From CAVVPY01 sp963750295 (GTDB lineage: Bacteria > Actinomycetota > Actinomycetes > Mycobacteriales > Jatrophihabitantaceae), in assembly GCA_963750295.1 (NCBI GenBank), contig CAVVPY010000001.1, forward strand, positions 2,860,569 through 2,924,568: a stretch of DNA of 64,000 bases, read 5' to 3'. Positions 51,483-60,332 of this stretch are shown in pieces. Position 1 is the stretch's first letter. Every line of letters starts with the position of its first letter. The position numbers were made by a program, and so were the translations under genes. The notes beneath the pieces are model-generated. The model was not told the DNA's origin and ran no database searches. It saw only the letters and a list, made by a program, of their open reading frames with translations.

Positions 51483-53480
51483 GTGCGCGTGCGTACCCGG
51501 GTCCTGGTGGTCGTGGCCAGTGCGGTGACGATCGCAGCGTGCTGCGTGGTCGGCTGGGTCCTGACCCGCCCAGATTTCGCACGACCAGTCGCGGTGTCGG
51601 GCCGAACGCCGCAGTGGAGCAATCTCGTGGCTCCGATCGCATGGACGGCGACCGGCGCCGTTCTGGCCCGAGTTCGCCCTGGCAATCGAGTCGCCTTGTT
51701 GCTGCTTGGGGTGGGCGCGTGCCAGGCCGTTTCGCAGGCCGCCGCGGTGTACGGCATGTATGGCGCGGGGATCGCCGATCCGAACTGGCCAGCTGCGCGA
51801 TGGGTGGCCGAGTTCGGGGCACCATTGTGGATTCCCGGACGGTTGCCGTTGTTCGGTCTCCTCCTCGCGATCTACCCCGACGGTCACCTGCCCGGCAAAG
51901 CGTGGCGGGCGCCGGCGCTCGCGACGATTCTCGGCATGACGCTGCTGATGTTCTCGATGACCGGCCGCGGCGCCTATGACGACAACGTTCCCGGCGCCCC
52001 GCCGCTTGAGCTGATCCCGCCCACGCCGGTGACGGCAGTTCTGGTCACCATCATGGCTGTGTCGTTCCTAGGCGGAACCGCCACCATCTAGATCCTGTCG
52101 ATACGCCGACTGCTGCGCGCGCCGTCACCGGAACGACAGCAACTCGCGTGGCTGCTGTGCGCCGTCATCCCGTTGTTCGTGCTCGATTTCGTCAATCCCT
52201 GGCGGGCAGCGGGCGTCCTGCTCACCCTGTCGGTACCAATCGCGATCGCCGTCGGGGTCGTGCGCTACCGGCTGCTCGGCATCACCGTCGTGCTGCGCCG
52301 CAGCCTCGTCTACGCCGTACTCACCGGCGTCGTGCTCGCGGTGTATGTCGCGATCAGCGCGATCGTGGGCACGCGCCTAGGCAGCGGGTCGGTAGCCGGT
52401 GTCGTGGCGGCCGGGCTGGTCATCCTGGGTCTCGCTCCCCTGCGCGAGCGGCTCCAGTTACAGATCGACCGGCTCGTGTACGGCGAGCGCCGAGACCCGA
52501 TGCGCGCGGTGACGCGGTTCGCAGACAGCGTCGCAGCCGCGGCCGAACCCGGCGACCTACTTCCCACCGCGCTGGCGACCGTGACCAGTGCAGTGCGTGC
52601 ACCTGGCGCAAGCGTCGAGACGCCGGAAGGCCGGGTGCTCGCCAGGCACGGATCGCTTGGCGCGGGCGAGTCCATTCCGCTGCAGTTCGGCGGTTCCGCT
52701 GTCGGGACGCTGCACGTGTCAGCACGCAGTCCCACCGAGAAGTACACCGACGGCGACCGAAGGTTGCTATCGGCGCTTGGGCTACAGGTCGCGGTCGTGG
52801 TGCGCGCGATAGACCTCGCGGAAGCCCTCGAAGCCGAACGCGACCGCGTCGTCAACGCGACCAAAGCCGAACGAGATCGCCTACGCCGCGACCTACACGA
52901 CGGACTGGGCCCCTCGCTGGCGGGCCTCGGACTCGGTCTGGAAGCCGTCGAGACCGCTATCGCCAGAAACGACCAGAACACCGCGGTCGATCTCGTCGTG
53001 CGCGTCCGCGCAGAAGCCCGGACAGCGGTGGGGGAGATCCGCCGCATCCTGGATGACCTGCGCCCCGCCGCGCTCGACGACGCAGGGCTAGTCGCCGCAC
53101 TCCAGCGCCACATACAGACAGCAGCAGCCGGATTGCCCGTCGACCTCGACGTGGCCCTCCCCTTGCCGTCGCTATCTCCTCACGTCGAGACCACGGCCTA
53201 CTGCATCGCGCGGGAAGCGCTGACCAACGTGGTCCGCCACTCCGCCGCGACCAAGGCACACATTGGCGTCCACGTCGCCGGCGACAGGCTCTGCGTGGAG
53301 ATCTTCGACGACGGAGTTGGTATCGATAACTTGCAAAACGACGGTGTCGGGTTGGCCTCGATGCGGCACCGAGCCGAGGCACTTGGCGGCACGCTGACGA
53401 TTAGTGCTCGTCGGCCGGGCACTGCGGTCGTCGCGTGCCTTCCGCTCGAACCCGCTCCGACCGCGATCGTGCGCCCATGA
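51483..53480 (+). pseudogene. Sensor histidine kinase interrupted by in-frame TAG
   Basis: The reading frame runs from GTG 51483 to TGA 53480 (665 codons) with a single internal stop, TAG at 52089-52091. The first 202 codons hold about five membrane helices. After the TAG the same frame continues ILSIRRLLRAPSPERQQLAWLLC with more helices. Next come a GAF-like segment, the HisKA_3 site RDRLRRDLHDGLGPSLAGLG (phospho-His) and an HATPase domain with IFDDGVGIDN and DGVGLASMRHRAEALGG. The position probably held Trp (TGG) or Gln (CAG). Translation could restart at TTG 52173 to give a 435-residue kinase core. Coupled to the response regulator by ATGA. Confidence 0.85.
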
Positions 53481-54169
53481 CCACGCCGGTCACCGTCGTC
53501 CTCGCCGACGACCATCCGATGTTCCGATTCGGCTTGAACGCGGCCCTGGCCGGCTCCGCCGATGTCGAGGTCCTCGCACAAGCGAGCGACGGAACACAAC
53601 TCATAAACGCCGTCGAACTGCTGCACCCGGATGTCGTGATCACAGACCTCGCCATGCCAGGCGTGGATGGCAGCACCGCCACACACGACATCCTGACCAA
53701 GTTTCCGGCAACTGGTGTGCTCGTACTGACGATGCACGACGACGACGCCAACCTGACAGCAGCACTACGCGCTGGCGCCCACGGGTACCTGCTCAAGGGC
53801 GCTGACCGGGACGAGATCATCCGCGCGATCCTCGCAGTCGCCGCCGGTGGCGCCGTCTACAGCGCAACCATCGGCCGCCGCATCGTCGATGCTTTCACGC
53901 GGACATCCGTACACGATGCCGCCCAACCGTTCCCACAACTCACCGCTCGCGAGCGCGAGATCCTCGAACTAGTCGCTGCCGGCCTCGGAAACCACCAAAT
54001 CGCCAAGCGCCTCGTGCTGTCCGAGAAGACAGTCCGCAACAACGTCGCCACCATCATCGGCAAGATCCACGCTCGAGACCGCGCCGCCGCAGTGAGCAAA
54101 GCTCGCGACGCCGGGCTCGGCCCACCGAATACAACACCGCAGGGCCCGAGTGCCGCGAACGAGGCCTAA
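53477..54169 (+). CDS. NarL/LuxR-family response regulator
   Basis: This 230-residue regulator has a receiver domain with TVVLADDHPMFRFGL (acidic pocket DD near residues 10-11), the phospho-acceptor Asp in HPDVVITDLAMPGVDG near 54, and LLKGADRDEI near 103. The LuxR-type helix-turn-helix is LTAREREILELVAAGLGNHQIAKRLVLSEKTVRNNVATI (about residues 155-193). The ATG at 53477 overlaps the kinase stop (ATGA), so it is the cognate partner. Its targets are unknown; the divergent AOC-like gene is a neighbour candidate. Confidence 0.93.
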   Translation: MTTPVTVVLADDHPMFRFGLNAALAGSADVEVLAQASDGTQLINAVELLHPDVVITDLAMPGVDGSTATHDILTKFPATGVLVLTMHDDDANLTAALRAGAHGYLLKGADRDEIIRAILAVAAGGAVYSATIGRRIVDAFTRTSVHDAAQPFPQLTAREREILELVAAGLGNHQIAKRLVLSEKTVRNNVATIIGKIHARDRAAAVSKARDAGLGPPNTTPQGPSAANEA

Positions 54170-54319
54170 CCGAGATCTACGCAGCAGCACCGCGCTGGGT
54201 CTAGACGGTATGACGTGACCGCTCGCGCGGTTGCGGGCCGGGGCCTCACTCACACAATCTCGTGGGTTACCGAGTAGGGGCTACCTGCTCGGCCTATCCG
54301 CCATGTGTGGGAGGCCCCG
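54170..54319 (+). other. Left flank of IS110 element (possible bridge-RNA region)
   Basis: These 150 bases separate the response regulator stop from the IS110 transposase start. IS110-group elements carry their left end and a bridge/seek RNA upstream of the transposase gene. Hairpin-capable GC stretches (for example tgcgggccggggcctcactc) are present. I cannot define the element boundary or RNA fold by eye. Confidence 0.35.
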
Positions 54320-55297
54320 GTGGGTACCGTGCGTACGAGTGTTGGTCTGGATGTGCATGCACGATCGGTTGCTGCAGCGGCGATCGATGGCGTGACCGGC
54401 GAGCTGATCAAGGCGAAGCTGACCCCGTCCCATGAGCAGATCCGCGGCTGGCTGAGTGAGCTGCCGGGGCCGGTCGCGGTGGCTTATGAGGCCGGGCCGA
54501 CGGGCTTCGGGTTGTTTCGGATGTTGATGGCTGCTGGGATCGACTGCGTCGTCGCGGCGCCGTCGAAGCTGCAACGCCCGGCCGGTGATCGGGTCAAGAC
54601 CGACGCCCGCGACGCCGCGCATCTGGCTCGGCTGCTGCGCCTGGGTGAGGTCACCGCGGTCGCGGTGCCGAGCGTTGCGCAGGAGGCGGCGCGCGATCTG
54701 GTCCGGGCGCGCGAGGACTGCCGGGTCGATCTGATGCGAGCACGGCATCGGCTGGCGAAACTGCTGCTGCGTCAGGGGATCGTCTACTCCAACGGGCAGG
54801 CTTGGACCCGGGTGCACGACGAGTGGCTGCGCCGGCAACGCTTCGACAACCCGGTCACGACCATGGCGTTCGAGTCCGACTACGACGCGGTCCTGGCCGT
54901 GACCGCCCGCCGCGCACGCCTGGACAAGGCGATCACCGAGCTGGCCGGCAGCAGCGAGTTCACCCCGCTGGTGCACCGACTGTCCTGTCTGCGCGCAGTC
55001 TCGACACTGACCGCGTTCGCGCTCGCCGTCGAGATCGGCGACTGGCACCGCTTCACCGGCAACAGCATCGGCTCCTTCATCGGGCTGGTGCCCAGCGAAC
55101 GCTCCTCTGGCGCCAGCCGAAGGCGAGGCTCGATCACCAAGACCGGCAACGGGCACGTCCGCCGTCTGCTCATCGAAGCCGCCTGGCACCACCGCGGCCG
55201 CTACGCACCCGGCAAGGTCCTGCAAGCAATCGTGGTCAGGACGCATCCGCGGCCGCGCGAACGCGAATCGTTGCCGCACAGGTTTCCGGGCTGGGCC
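54320..55297 (+). pseudogene. IS110-family transposase, 3'-truncated
   Basis: From GTG 54320, preceded by GGGAGG, the protein reads VRTSVGLDVHARSVAAAAID (RuvC-like first Asp), AYEAGPTGFGL (Glu), VKTDARDAAHLARLL (DxxD) and the Transposase_20 region FIGLVPSERSSGASRRRGSITKTGNGHVRRLLIEAAWHHR, with the catalytic Ser in SSG. The usual last 60-80 residues are missing. From about 55298 the frame runs antisense into the isochorismatase gene and stops only at 55576. The right end is therefore lost and the element is probably immobile. Confidence 0.85.
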
Positions 55298-55936
55298 CTA
55301 CGTCGCCGCCGCGACAGGCGCGGCGATGGAGGTGCGAAGCTTTTCGCTCACCTCGCTGATGGTGGCGATCTGCGCGAAGACCATGCCGATACTGGCCACC
55401 GTGGCCCGCTGCAGGTCCTGCGCGGACACGCCGTTCATCTCCTTGGTGGCGGTGCCATCGCTGAGGAACACGACACGGAAGTCGTGCTGCGATGCCTCCC
55501 TAGCGGTGGTCTCGCAGCAGATGTTGGTGGCGATGCCGCTGACGATGACGGTGTCGATGCCGCGCTGGCGCAGTAGCTGAGCCAGGTCGGTGCCATGGAA
55601 CGCGCCGTAACGAGTCTTGTTGACGATGAGGTCGTCGGCCGCCACGTCGAGTGCGTCGTGCAGTTCGGCTGCGGGTGTCCCCTCGGTGTAGAGGTCCACG
55701 AGGAACGGCGGCACGAGCTCGGCCATGACGCCATGGTTCGAGCCGTCCCGGGCCATCCACCCCCTGGTATGCACGACGAGTGCCCCGGTCTCGCGGCACG
55801 TGCGGATCAGCGCGTTGATCTTTTCAACGAGTGCCGGACCGTCGGGGGAAGCCAGCGGGGTGTCCTCGACGAAGCAGCGTTGCATGTCGACATTCAGCAG
55901 GGCGGTTTTGGCGGGGATGAGAGGGAAATCGGGCAT
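55298..55936 (-). CDS. Isochorismatase-family cysteine hydrolase
   Basis: This 212-residue alpha/beta hydrolase has the catalytic triad region: Asp in ALLNVDMQRCF near residue 17, Lys in VNKTRYGAFHGTDL near 105, and Cys in SGIATNICCETTAREA near 143. Its DFRVVFLSDGTAT follows the cysteine as usual. ATG at 55936 has GGGAGAC 5 bases upstream. It is divergent from a TetR gene across a dyad operator, so it is probably that regulator's target. The substrate (isochorismate, nicotinamide, peroxyureidoacrylate or xenobiotic amide) is undetermined. Confidence 0.9.
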   Translation of the reverse strand: MPDFPLIPAKTALLNVDMQRCFVEDTPLASPDGPALVEKINALIRTCRETGALVVHTRGWMARDGSNHGVMAELVPPFLVDLYTEGTPAAELHDALDVAADDLIVNKTRYGAFHGTDLAQLLRQRGIDTVIVSGIATNICCETTAREASQHDFRVVFLSDGTATKEMNGVSAQDLQRATVASIGMVFAQIATISEVSEKLRTSIAAPVAAAT

Positions 55937-55959
55937 CGGAGTCTCCCACGGAAGATCAA

Positions 55960-55993
55960 TACAGCGAGCCTGCATTGATGCAGTGCTACTGTA
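55960..55993. promoter_or_regulatory. 34-bp dyad operator between isochorismatase and TetR genes
   Basis: TACAG...CTGCAT-TG-ATGCAG...CTGTA forms an imperfect 34-base palindrome with a perfect 14-base core (55970-55983). It sits in the 62-base divergent gap, where a TetR dimer or dimer pair would repress both genes. Confidence 0.65.
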
Positions 55994-55998
55994 CGCCG

Positions 55999-56646
55999 GT
56001 GAGTTCCTCAGTCAAGGCAGAACCCGCTCGGCGGTCCCGCCGAGCCGAGCGGACCGAGCAAACCCGCCAGCGCATCGTGGAGTCGGCCACGGCACTGTTC
56101 GACGCCCGCGGCTACGCCACGACCACCATGGAGGCGATCGCCGAAAGAGCAGACGTCGCCGTCGAGACGGTGTACAGCCGGTTCCGCAGCAAATGGAACC
56201 TGCTCGACGCGATCCTCGGGCCAGCGATCGTCGGGGTGACCGACGGGCGCGACCTGTTCGACCTGCCGGAGATCGCGGAGATCCGGCACAACCGAGACCA
56301 GCGGACCCAGATCCGCATGCTCGCCCACTTCTCCCGGGGCATCCTCTCGCGCACCGCCGTCGCGCACCGGATCCTCCGCTCGGCCGCCGCGTCCGACCCC
56401 AAGGCCGCCGAGCTGCAGCGCCACGACGCCAAGCGCCGCGGCGATGGGCAGCGGATCTACATCGAGATGCTTGTAACGAACGGGTCACTGCGCGACGGGC
56501 TCACCGTGGACGATGCGGCCACGACCTACTCGGCATTGTCCAACCCCAACACCTACGCGCTACTCGTCAGCGAGCGGGGCTGGACCGCCGACAAGTTCGA
56601 GCAATGGCTTGGCGAAAGCCTAACCTTGCTCCTCCTCGGCGCGTGA
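55999..56646 (+). CDS. TetR-family transcriptional regulator
   Basis: This 215-residue regulator has a basic N-terminus (VKAEPARRSRRAERTEQTRQ). The TetR helix-turn-helix is RIVESATALFDARGYATTTMEAIAERADVAVETVYSRFRSKWNLLDAIL (about residues 22-70). The helical ligand domain follows, ending LTLLLLGA. GTG 55999 was chosen because upstream ATGs (55975, 55978) lie inside the palindromic operator. It likely represses itself and the divergent hydrolase; the inducer is unknown. Confidence 0.88.
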   Translation: MSSSVKAEPARRSRRAERTEQTRQRIVESATALFDARGYATTTMEAIAERADVAVETVYSRFRSKWNLLDAILGPAIVGVTDGRDLFDLPEIAEIRHNRDQRTQIRMLAHFSRGILSRTAVAHRILRSAAASDPKAAELQRHDAKRRGDGQRIYIEMLVTNGSLRDGLTVDDAATTYSALSNPNTYALLVSERGWTADKFEQWLGESLTLLLLGA

Positions 56647-56895
56647 TCAGCACATCTTCGACGTACTGCCCCCCAATTGCGGCTCAATGTAACCCAAACC
56701 GAGGTCGACATGGGGTTGTCGAGGGTGTTAGGTGCCCGAACGATTCATCTGCGGGTCAACCCGCGATGATCACGTGCCGTCGCACCCGCCCAGACGGGTA
56801 GGGGCGCGTCTTGCGCCGACAAAGGGTTTCGCGGGCTCACGCGTGAAGCGAACGGATCGCATAACCATTCACGCGGAGCCGCAGTGTGAACACCC

Positions 56896-56960
56896 GGATC
56901 TCTGCCGCGCAGCGGCCATGCGGATCTAGCCGCGCAGCGGCACGGCGGGATCTGCCGCCG
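56896..56960. repeat. REP-like element, copies 1-3
   Basis: Units begin at 56896 (GGATCTCTGCCGCGCAGCGG), 56921 (GGATCTAGCCGCGCAGCGG) and 56948 (GGATCTGCCG, partial). The GCCGCGCAGCGGC core is a near-palindrome able to form a hairpin. Spacing is about 25 bases. The same core recurs three more times within 2 kb. Confidence 0.75.
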
Positions 56961-57008
56961 ACACGAGCGTCGTGCCGATGAGCGGACGTTGCACGCCTCG
57001 GATCGACC

Positions 57009-57014
57009 TAGTGT
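57009..57014 (+). promoter_or_regulatory. Putative leaderless -10 box for DinB gene
   Basis: TAGTGT followed by exactly six bases (GTTCCT) and the GTG start at 57021 matches the leaderless layout. No Shine-Dalgarno is present upstream of the GTG. Confidence 0.4.
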
Positions 57015-57020
57015 GTTCCT

Positions 57021-57524
57021 GTGGCGGTCGACGAAACTGCAGAGCGTGATCTTGTGCGTGACCGCCTCGACGGTCAGCGGCACCACGTGCTCACGCAACT
57101 CGAGGGACTGACCGACGAGCAGCTTCGTCAATCCGTGCTGCCCTCCGGATGGTCTTGCCTCGGTCTCGTGCGGCACCTCACACTCTCAGACGAGCGATAC
57201 TGGTTCGAGGTCGTGGTGGCCGGCGGACCGCTGAACTTTTGGCCCGAAGGTGACAACGGTGACTGGCGCGTCCGTCCCGACGAGCCGGTGGCGGACATCC
57301 TGGCTGCGTACCGCTCCGCCATCGCCAACTCTAACGAGATCATCTCCGCCCGGCGGCTCGGCCACCCACCGGCACAGCCGGAGACGTGGTGGCATGACGC
57401 CGGGCTAAATTTTCCCGATCTGCGCACCATCCTGGTGCACGTCTTGGTCGAAACCTCCGTCCATGCCGGCCACCTCGACGCCGTTCGTGAGCTCCTGGAC
57501 GGACGTCAACACCTCGTGATCTGA
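57021..57524 (+). CDS. DinB/DUF664-family protein
   Basis: This 167-residue four-helix protein reads ERDLVRDRLDGQRHHVLTQLEGLTDEQLRQS, then SGWSCLGLVRHLTLSDERYWFE near residue 43, and TILVHVLVETSVHAGHLDAVREL near 135. Histidines in VRHL and HAGHLD are the likely divalent-metal ligands of DinB-fold proteins. It probably acts as a thiol-dependent transferase or hydrolase; the substrate is unknown. Monocistronic, and flanked on both sides by REP-like repeats. Confidence 0.87.
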   Translation: MAVDETAERDLVRDRLDGQRHHVLTQLEGLTDEQLRQSVLPSGWSCLGLVRHLTLSDERYWFEVVVAGGPLNFWPEGDNGDWRVRPDEPVADILAAYRSAIANSNEIISARRLGHPPAQPETWWHDAGLNFPDLRTILVHVLVETSVHAGHLDAVRELLDGRQHLVI

Positions 57525-57690
57525 GGTTTGCGCTTCCCGGCGACTCGCTCGTGCATGACGCCGTCGAAATGCCTCGACTGCACCGCGATGACCTGGCAAG
57601 ACTGGAGCAGTTCGCGGACGACGGGTTCGAGGTGCTGCCGCTCTGGCTCGGTCACTCGGTGATCGTCCCAGCCATGCCGGCGGCGCTGCC

Positions 57691-57738
57691 GGATCAGCCG
57701 CGCAGCGGCCACGCGGATCTGCCGCGCAGGGGCACCAG
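57691..57738. repeat. REP-like element, copies 4-5
   Basis: Two head-to-tail 24-base units, GGATCAGCCGCGCAGCGGCC (57691) and GGATCTGCCGCGCAGGGGCA (57715), share the core of the 56896 array. They lie between the DinB gene and the UPF0158 gene in a 268-base gap that otherwise holds no gene. Confidence 0.75.
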
Positions 57739-57792
57739 ATGTCAGCAGCGCCGCGTCGCGGGTCGCTGTCCTGGTGATGTGAGACTGCACGG

Positions 57793-58505
57793 GTGGATCG
57801 AGAGGTACGGCGGCGGCTGCGCGGTGCGGTGTACCGGTGCGACGCAGACGAGATCATGGCCGTGCTCACGTCGGACACCATGCGCGACCTACCGCAGATC
57901 TGTGGAGAGGCGCTGCTGGTCGCGCTCGCCGGTGACGTATCGAGTGCCGTCCCCCTAACCGACGAGTGCATCGCGGCGCTGATCGCCCGTGACTGGGACG
58001 GCGACGCCGAACTCGCCGCGGATCTGCAGCGCGCACTAGGGCAGTCGGTGACGCCGGAGTTGACGCCCGTCCCGGTCGAGGTCGAGCAGCTCATCGATCT
58101 GCTGCGCGGCGGTGAACATCATGTCGGCGGTCGAGTCAACGTCCGTACGGGTGAGGCCTGGCCGAAATTGGCCTACGTGACGCGCGTGACGACGGTCTGT
58201 TCGACGACGAGGACGAGGAGAATGCCGAGGACGTGTGGCTGCAAGTCGATGCGCTCGGATCACGCGCCGGCTACCGCGATATGGAGCGATTCATCGCCGA
58301 TCGGGTACCGCCGGTCATCGCGGCGCCGCTGGCCGATGCGATCAGCGGCAAAGGCGCCTTCGCCCGATTCCGCAGCCGGATCGCACAATGGCCAGACCTG
58401 GAGGACAGCTGGCACCGCTACAGCGAAGAACGATGGTCCGGACGCGCCCGCCTGTGGCTCGCCGAAGCGGGTTACCGACCCGCGCCAATCCCTCGCCCGT
58501 CGTAG
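57793..58505 (+). pseudogene. UPF0158-family protein, frameshifted
   Basis: The first frame (GTG 57793) reads VDREVRRRLRGAVYRCDADEIM...LTPVPVEVEQLIDLLRGGEHHVGGRVNVRTGEAWP. The family continuation DDGLFDDEDEENAEDVWLQVDALGSRAGYRDMERFI...GRARLWLAEAGYRP is in the next frame and ends at 58505. The switch is near 58180-58190; one missing base there accounts for it, giving about 237 residues. UPF0158 proteins have no known function. The repair is inferred from family order. Confidence 0.75.
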
Positions 58506-58546
58506 ACCCGCTGCGCGGCAGAGATCCGGCAGGGCCGCTACGGCAG
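58504..58546. repeat. REP-like element, inverted copy 6
   Basis: Read on the minus strand this is GGATCTCTGCCGCGCAGCGG preceded by CGGCCCTGCC. It immediately follows the UPF0158 stop codon. Confidence 0.65.
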
Positions 58547-58587
58547 CTCCGATTCCGGCACAAGGTGCGGTCCGGCGTGTGCCTCTG

Positions 58588-58821
58588 CTACCTGCCGACC
58601 GTGTGCGGGACGCCGAGCCGCGCGAGAATCACGTGGTCGGATGCTAGGGCCACGTACGCATACTTGATGCCGCCTTGGAGAGCGGGAGGGGCAACGTAAT
58701 ACTTGGCGTCCGCGCACACCGGATAGAGCCGCCAACCGTGTTGCCGGGCGACTCTGCTCGCCTCGGGGCAAATCCGGCAGGGCCGCTGCGCGGCTAGATC
58801 AGTTCTGTCAGTGCTCGCCAT
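58588..58821 (-). CDS. Doubtful small protein (77 aa)
   Basis: An open minus-strand frame reads MASTDRTDLAAQRPCRICPE...WRLYPVCADAKYYVAPPALQGGIKYAYVALASDHVILARLG. It contains two CxxC-like cysteines and some hydrophobic strand pattern, but no recognised family. Part of it is encoded by the REP-like repeat. It is listed only because the 388-base gap 58506-58893 otherwise has no gene. Confidence 0.25.
   Translation of the reverse strand: MASTDRTDLAAQRPCRICPEASRVARQHGWRLYPVCADAKYYVAPPALQGGIKYAYVALASDHVILARLGVPHTVGR
58768..58800. repeat. REP-like element, inverted copy 7
   Basis: The minus-strand reading GATCTAGCCGCGCAGCGGCC followed by CTGCCGGATT matches copy 2 at 56921 closely. It lies about 94 bases downstream of the DoxX gene stop. 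Confidence 0.65.
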
Positions 58822-58893
58822 ACCCGGAGGAAGGCTCGTTGCTGAGCACGATCAATCTTCCGACCGGCCAACCTCCCGATGCGCATCGACGCC

Positions 58894-59322
58894 TCAGTGG
58901 TTGTCCCTTGATTCAGCGTTCGCTTCGCGGTCGTCCGCTCGACGTCCGACGTAGACGGCCAGAAGAATGAGCGGAATCTGGAGAGGGAGCCGGAGCAAAG
59001 CAATGAGTACGCTGCCGTGGCCGCTCAAGGAGTCCAAGGCCGTGGTGATGTTGGCCGGGAACACGCCCACGAAGAGTGCGGCGCACGCCCATCCGCCGAT
59101 GTGACGCGTCGATCGGATGGCGAGCGCGGACGCGCAGGCGAGTTCCGCTGCACCGCTGAGAGCGACCCAGAACGCCGGTGAGCCGAGAAAGCCGGGCACG
59201 ATCGACTCGAACCCAGCCGGTGCGACGAGGTGCCACGTGCCGGTGATCAGCAGTAGCAGTGCCAATGCCCAGGCGGCCGCGGCGACCCGCGACCGGTCGA
59301 CAACGGCATGGCTGATCGTCAC
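58894..59322 (-). CDS. DoxX-like membrane protein
   Basis: This 142-residue protein has four predicted helices: AAAAWALALLLLITGTWHLV near residue 14, FWVALSGAAELACASALAI near 51, GWACAALFVGVFPANITTAL near 77 and LIALLRLPLQIPLILLAVYV near 105. The GxxxLxxxxxW/E pattern of DoxX-family proteins is present. GTG start overlaps the TGA of the upstream frameshifted membrane gene, so it ends a seven-gene minus-strand operon. DoxX proteins are linked to thiol/redox stress at the membrane; the role here is inferred. Confidence 0.8.
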   Translation of the reverse strand: MTISHAVVDRSRVAAAAWALALLLLITGTWHLVAPAGFESIVPGFLGSPAFWVALSGAAELACASALAIRSTRHIGGWACAALFVGVFPANITTALDSLSGHGSVLIALLRLPLQIPLILLAVYVGRRADDREANAESRDNH

Positions 59323-59829
59323 TCGGCTTGCCTGCTAGGCGCGACATCGTGACGGGCGAAGTGGAGCATGCCGAGAAGTACCGTTGATGCGACGGCCGCT
59401 GCCCCCTCCGCGTAGGCCGAACGGGTGTTCTCGGAGTAAACCAGACTGGCTCGTACATCGAGGGGAACGGCCCGAAGCCTTTGATGTCGACGTAGCGGTA
59501 CGCAATCACAGCGGCGAACCCGGCGGCTGCAACAACAAGTGCGAACAGCACCGTGTATCTGCGCGGTCGCACCGCGACGGCCGAGGCGGCGAGAACGGCC
59601 GCGACAGCCTCCACGCGGAAGAGATCCCCTTGACTGAGTGTGCTGGTCCTGATGGCGTCGTAGCCCGCCGCGAGATCGAAGTGGACGTAGGCGTCGTAGG
59701 CCAGCCCGAGCACCGCGACCGCCGTGAGCACCAGGCGAAGTATCAGCGCCGACGGTCGCGTCCGCGAAGTCCGCGCCGTGAGGTCCTCGGAGCGGTGATC
59801 GAATCGGGCGTCGGTGTGGAACCGGACAT
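59319..59829 (-). pseudogene. Membrane protein, two frameshifts
   Basis: ATG 59829 has AGGAGG 8 bases upstream and reads MSGSTPTPDSITAPRTS. The frame must then shift near 59780 to reach SALILRLVLTAVAVLGLAYDAYVHFDLAAGYD and three more helices up to PFPSMYEPVW. It must shift again near 59435 to read SENTRSAYAEGAAAVASTVLLGMLHFARHDVAPSRQAE and stop overlapping the DoxX GTG. The reassembled protein has about 170 residues and four helices. No family name is certain. Both shifts are single-base indels. Confidence 0.65.
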
Positions 59830-59896
59830 TGCGTGCCCTCCTAGGTGGGCTCGGTTCATTGGCGACCAGCACGGTTGGCAGTCGCCTCAATCGGCG

Positions 59897-60332
59897 CTAC
59901 TTCGCGACGGTGAGAGTCCCGTGCATGTTCGCGTGGAAGGTGCAGTGGAACTTGTAGGCACCGGCGGCAGAGGCGCGGTGAAGGTTGCCGTCTTGCCGGG
60001 TTCGATGGTGACGTCGAACGCGTCGCCGGGAATCTGCAGTGACCGTGTGCGCCTGGGCGTCGCCGTTCATCACCTGCACTGCCGATCCGGTCGCAGCCGG
60101 CCCGGACACCATGTAGCCGAAGTCCTTGATGGTGATGGTCGTGGCCGCAACGGGGTTCGACGAGGAGGACCCGGCCGTGATGGTAGTGGTGGTCGATGTG
60201 GCGCTGCCCGTGCTTGAGCCGACCGGTGGGCTCGCCCGGCGAGCCTTTGGACGAACTGCACCCGGCGGCGAGCAGGCACGCGGCGATGGCTGTTGCAGCA
60301 AGCAGAGGACGTGGGTCGGAAATCCGGGTATC
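59897..60332 (-). pseudogene. Cupredoxin-like lipoprotein, multiple frameshifts
   Basis: Pieced together, the gene encodes lipobox LLAAGC in LLAATAIAACLLAAGCSSSKG, then a Ser/Thr linker and AATTITIKDFGYMVSGPAATG. AHTVTAD (first His ligand), DAFDVTIEPGKTATFTAP and YKFHCTFHANMHGTLTVAK follow, with the C/H/M ligands of a type I copper site. At least three indels separate these pieces. Its start appears as ACGATACC where ACGATGACC would give both an ATG and the upstream gene's TGA. Confidence 0.65.

Larger units (their letters stand above)
56647..57020. other. Intergenic region with REP-like repeats
   Basis: These 374 bases have no convincing gene. They contain a two-and-a-half-copy run of a GGATCT-GCCGCGCAGCGGCC element (56896-56960), also found at 57691, 58504 and 58770. 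The right end carries the putative leaderless promoter of the following DinB gene. Confidence 0.6.

Noticed and set aside
55298..55576. Extension of the IS110 frame by about 90 codons
   Set aside because: It is antisense to the intact isochorismatase gene and has no transposase character after about 55297.
58235..58699. Plus-strand frame overlapping the UPF0158 3' half
   Set aside because: It is an Arg/Pro-rich shadow of the UPF0158 C-terminal frame and the REP-like repeat.
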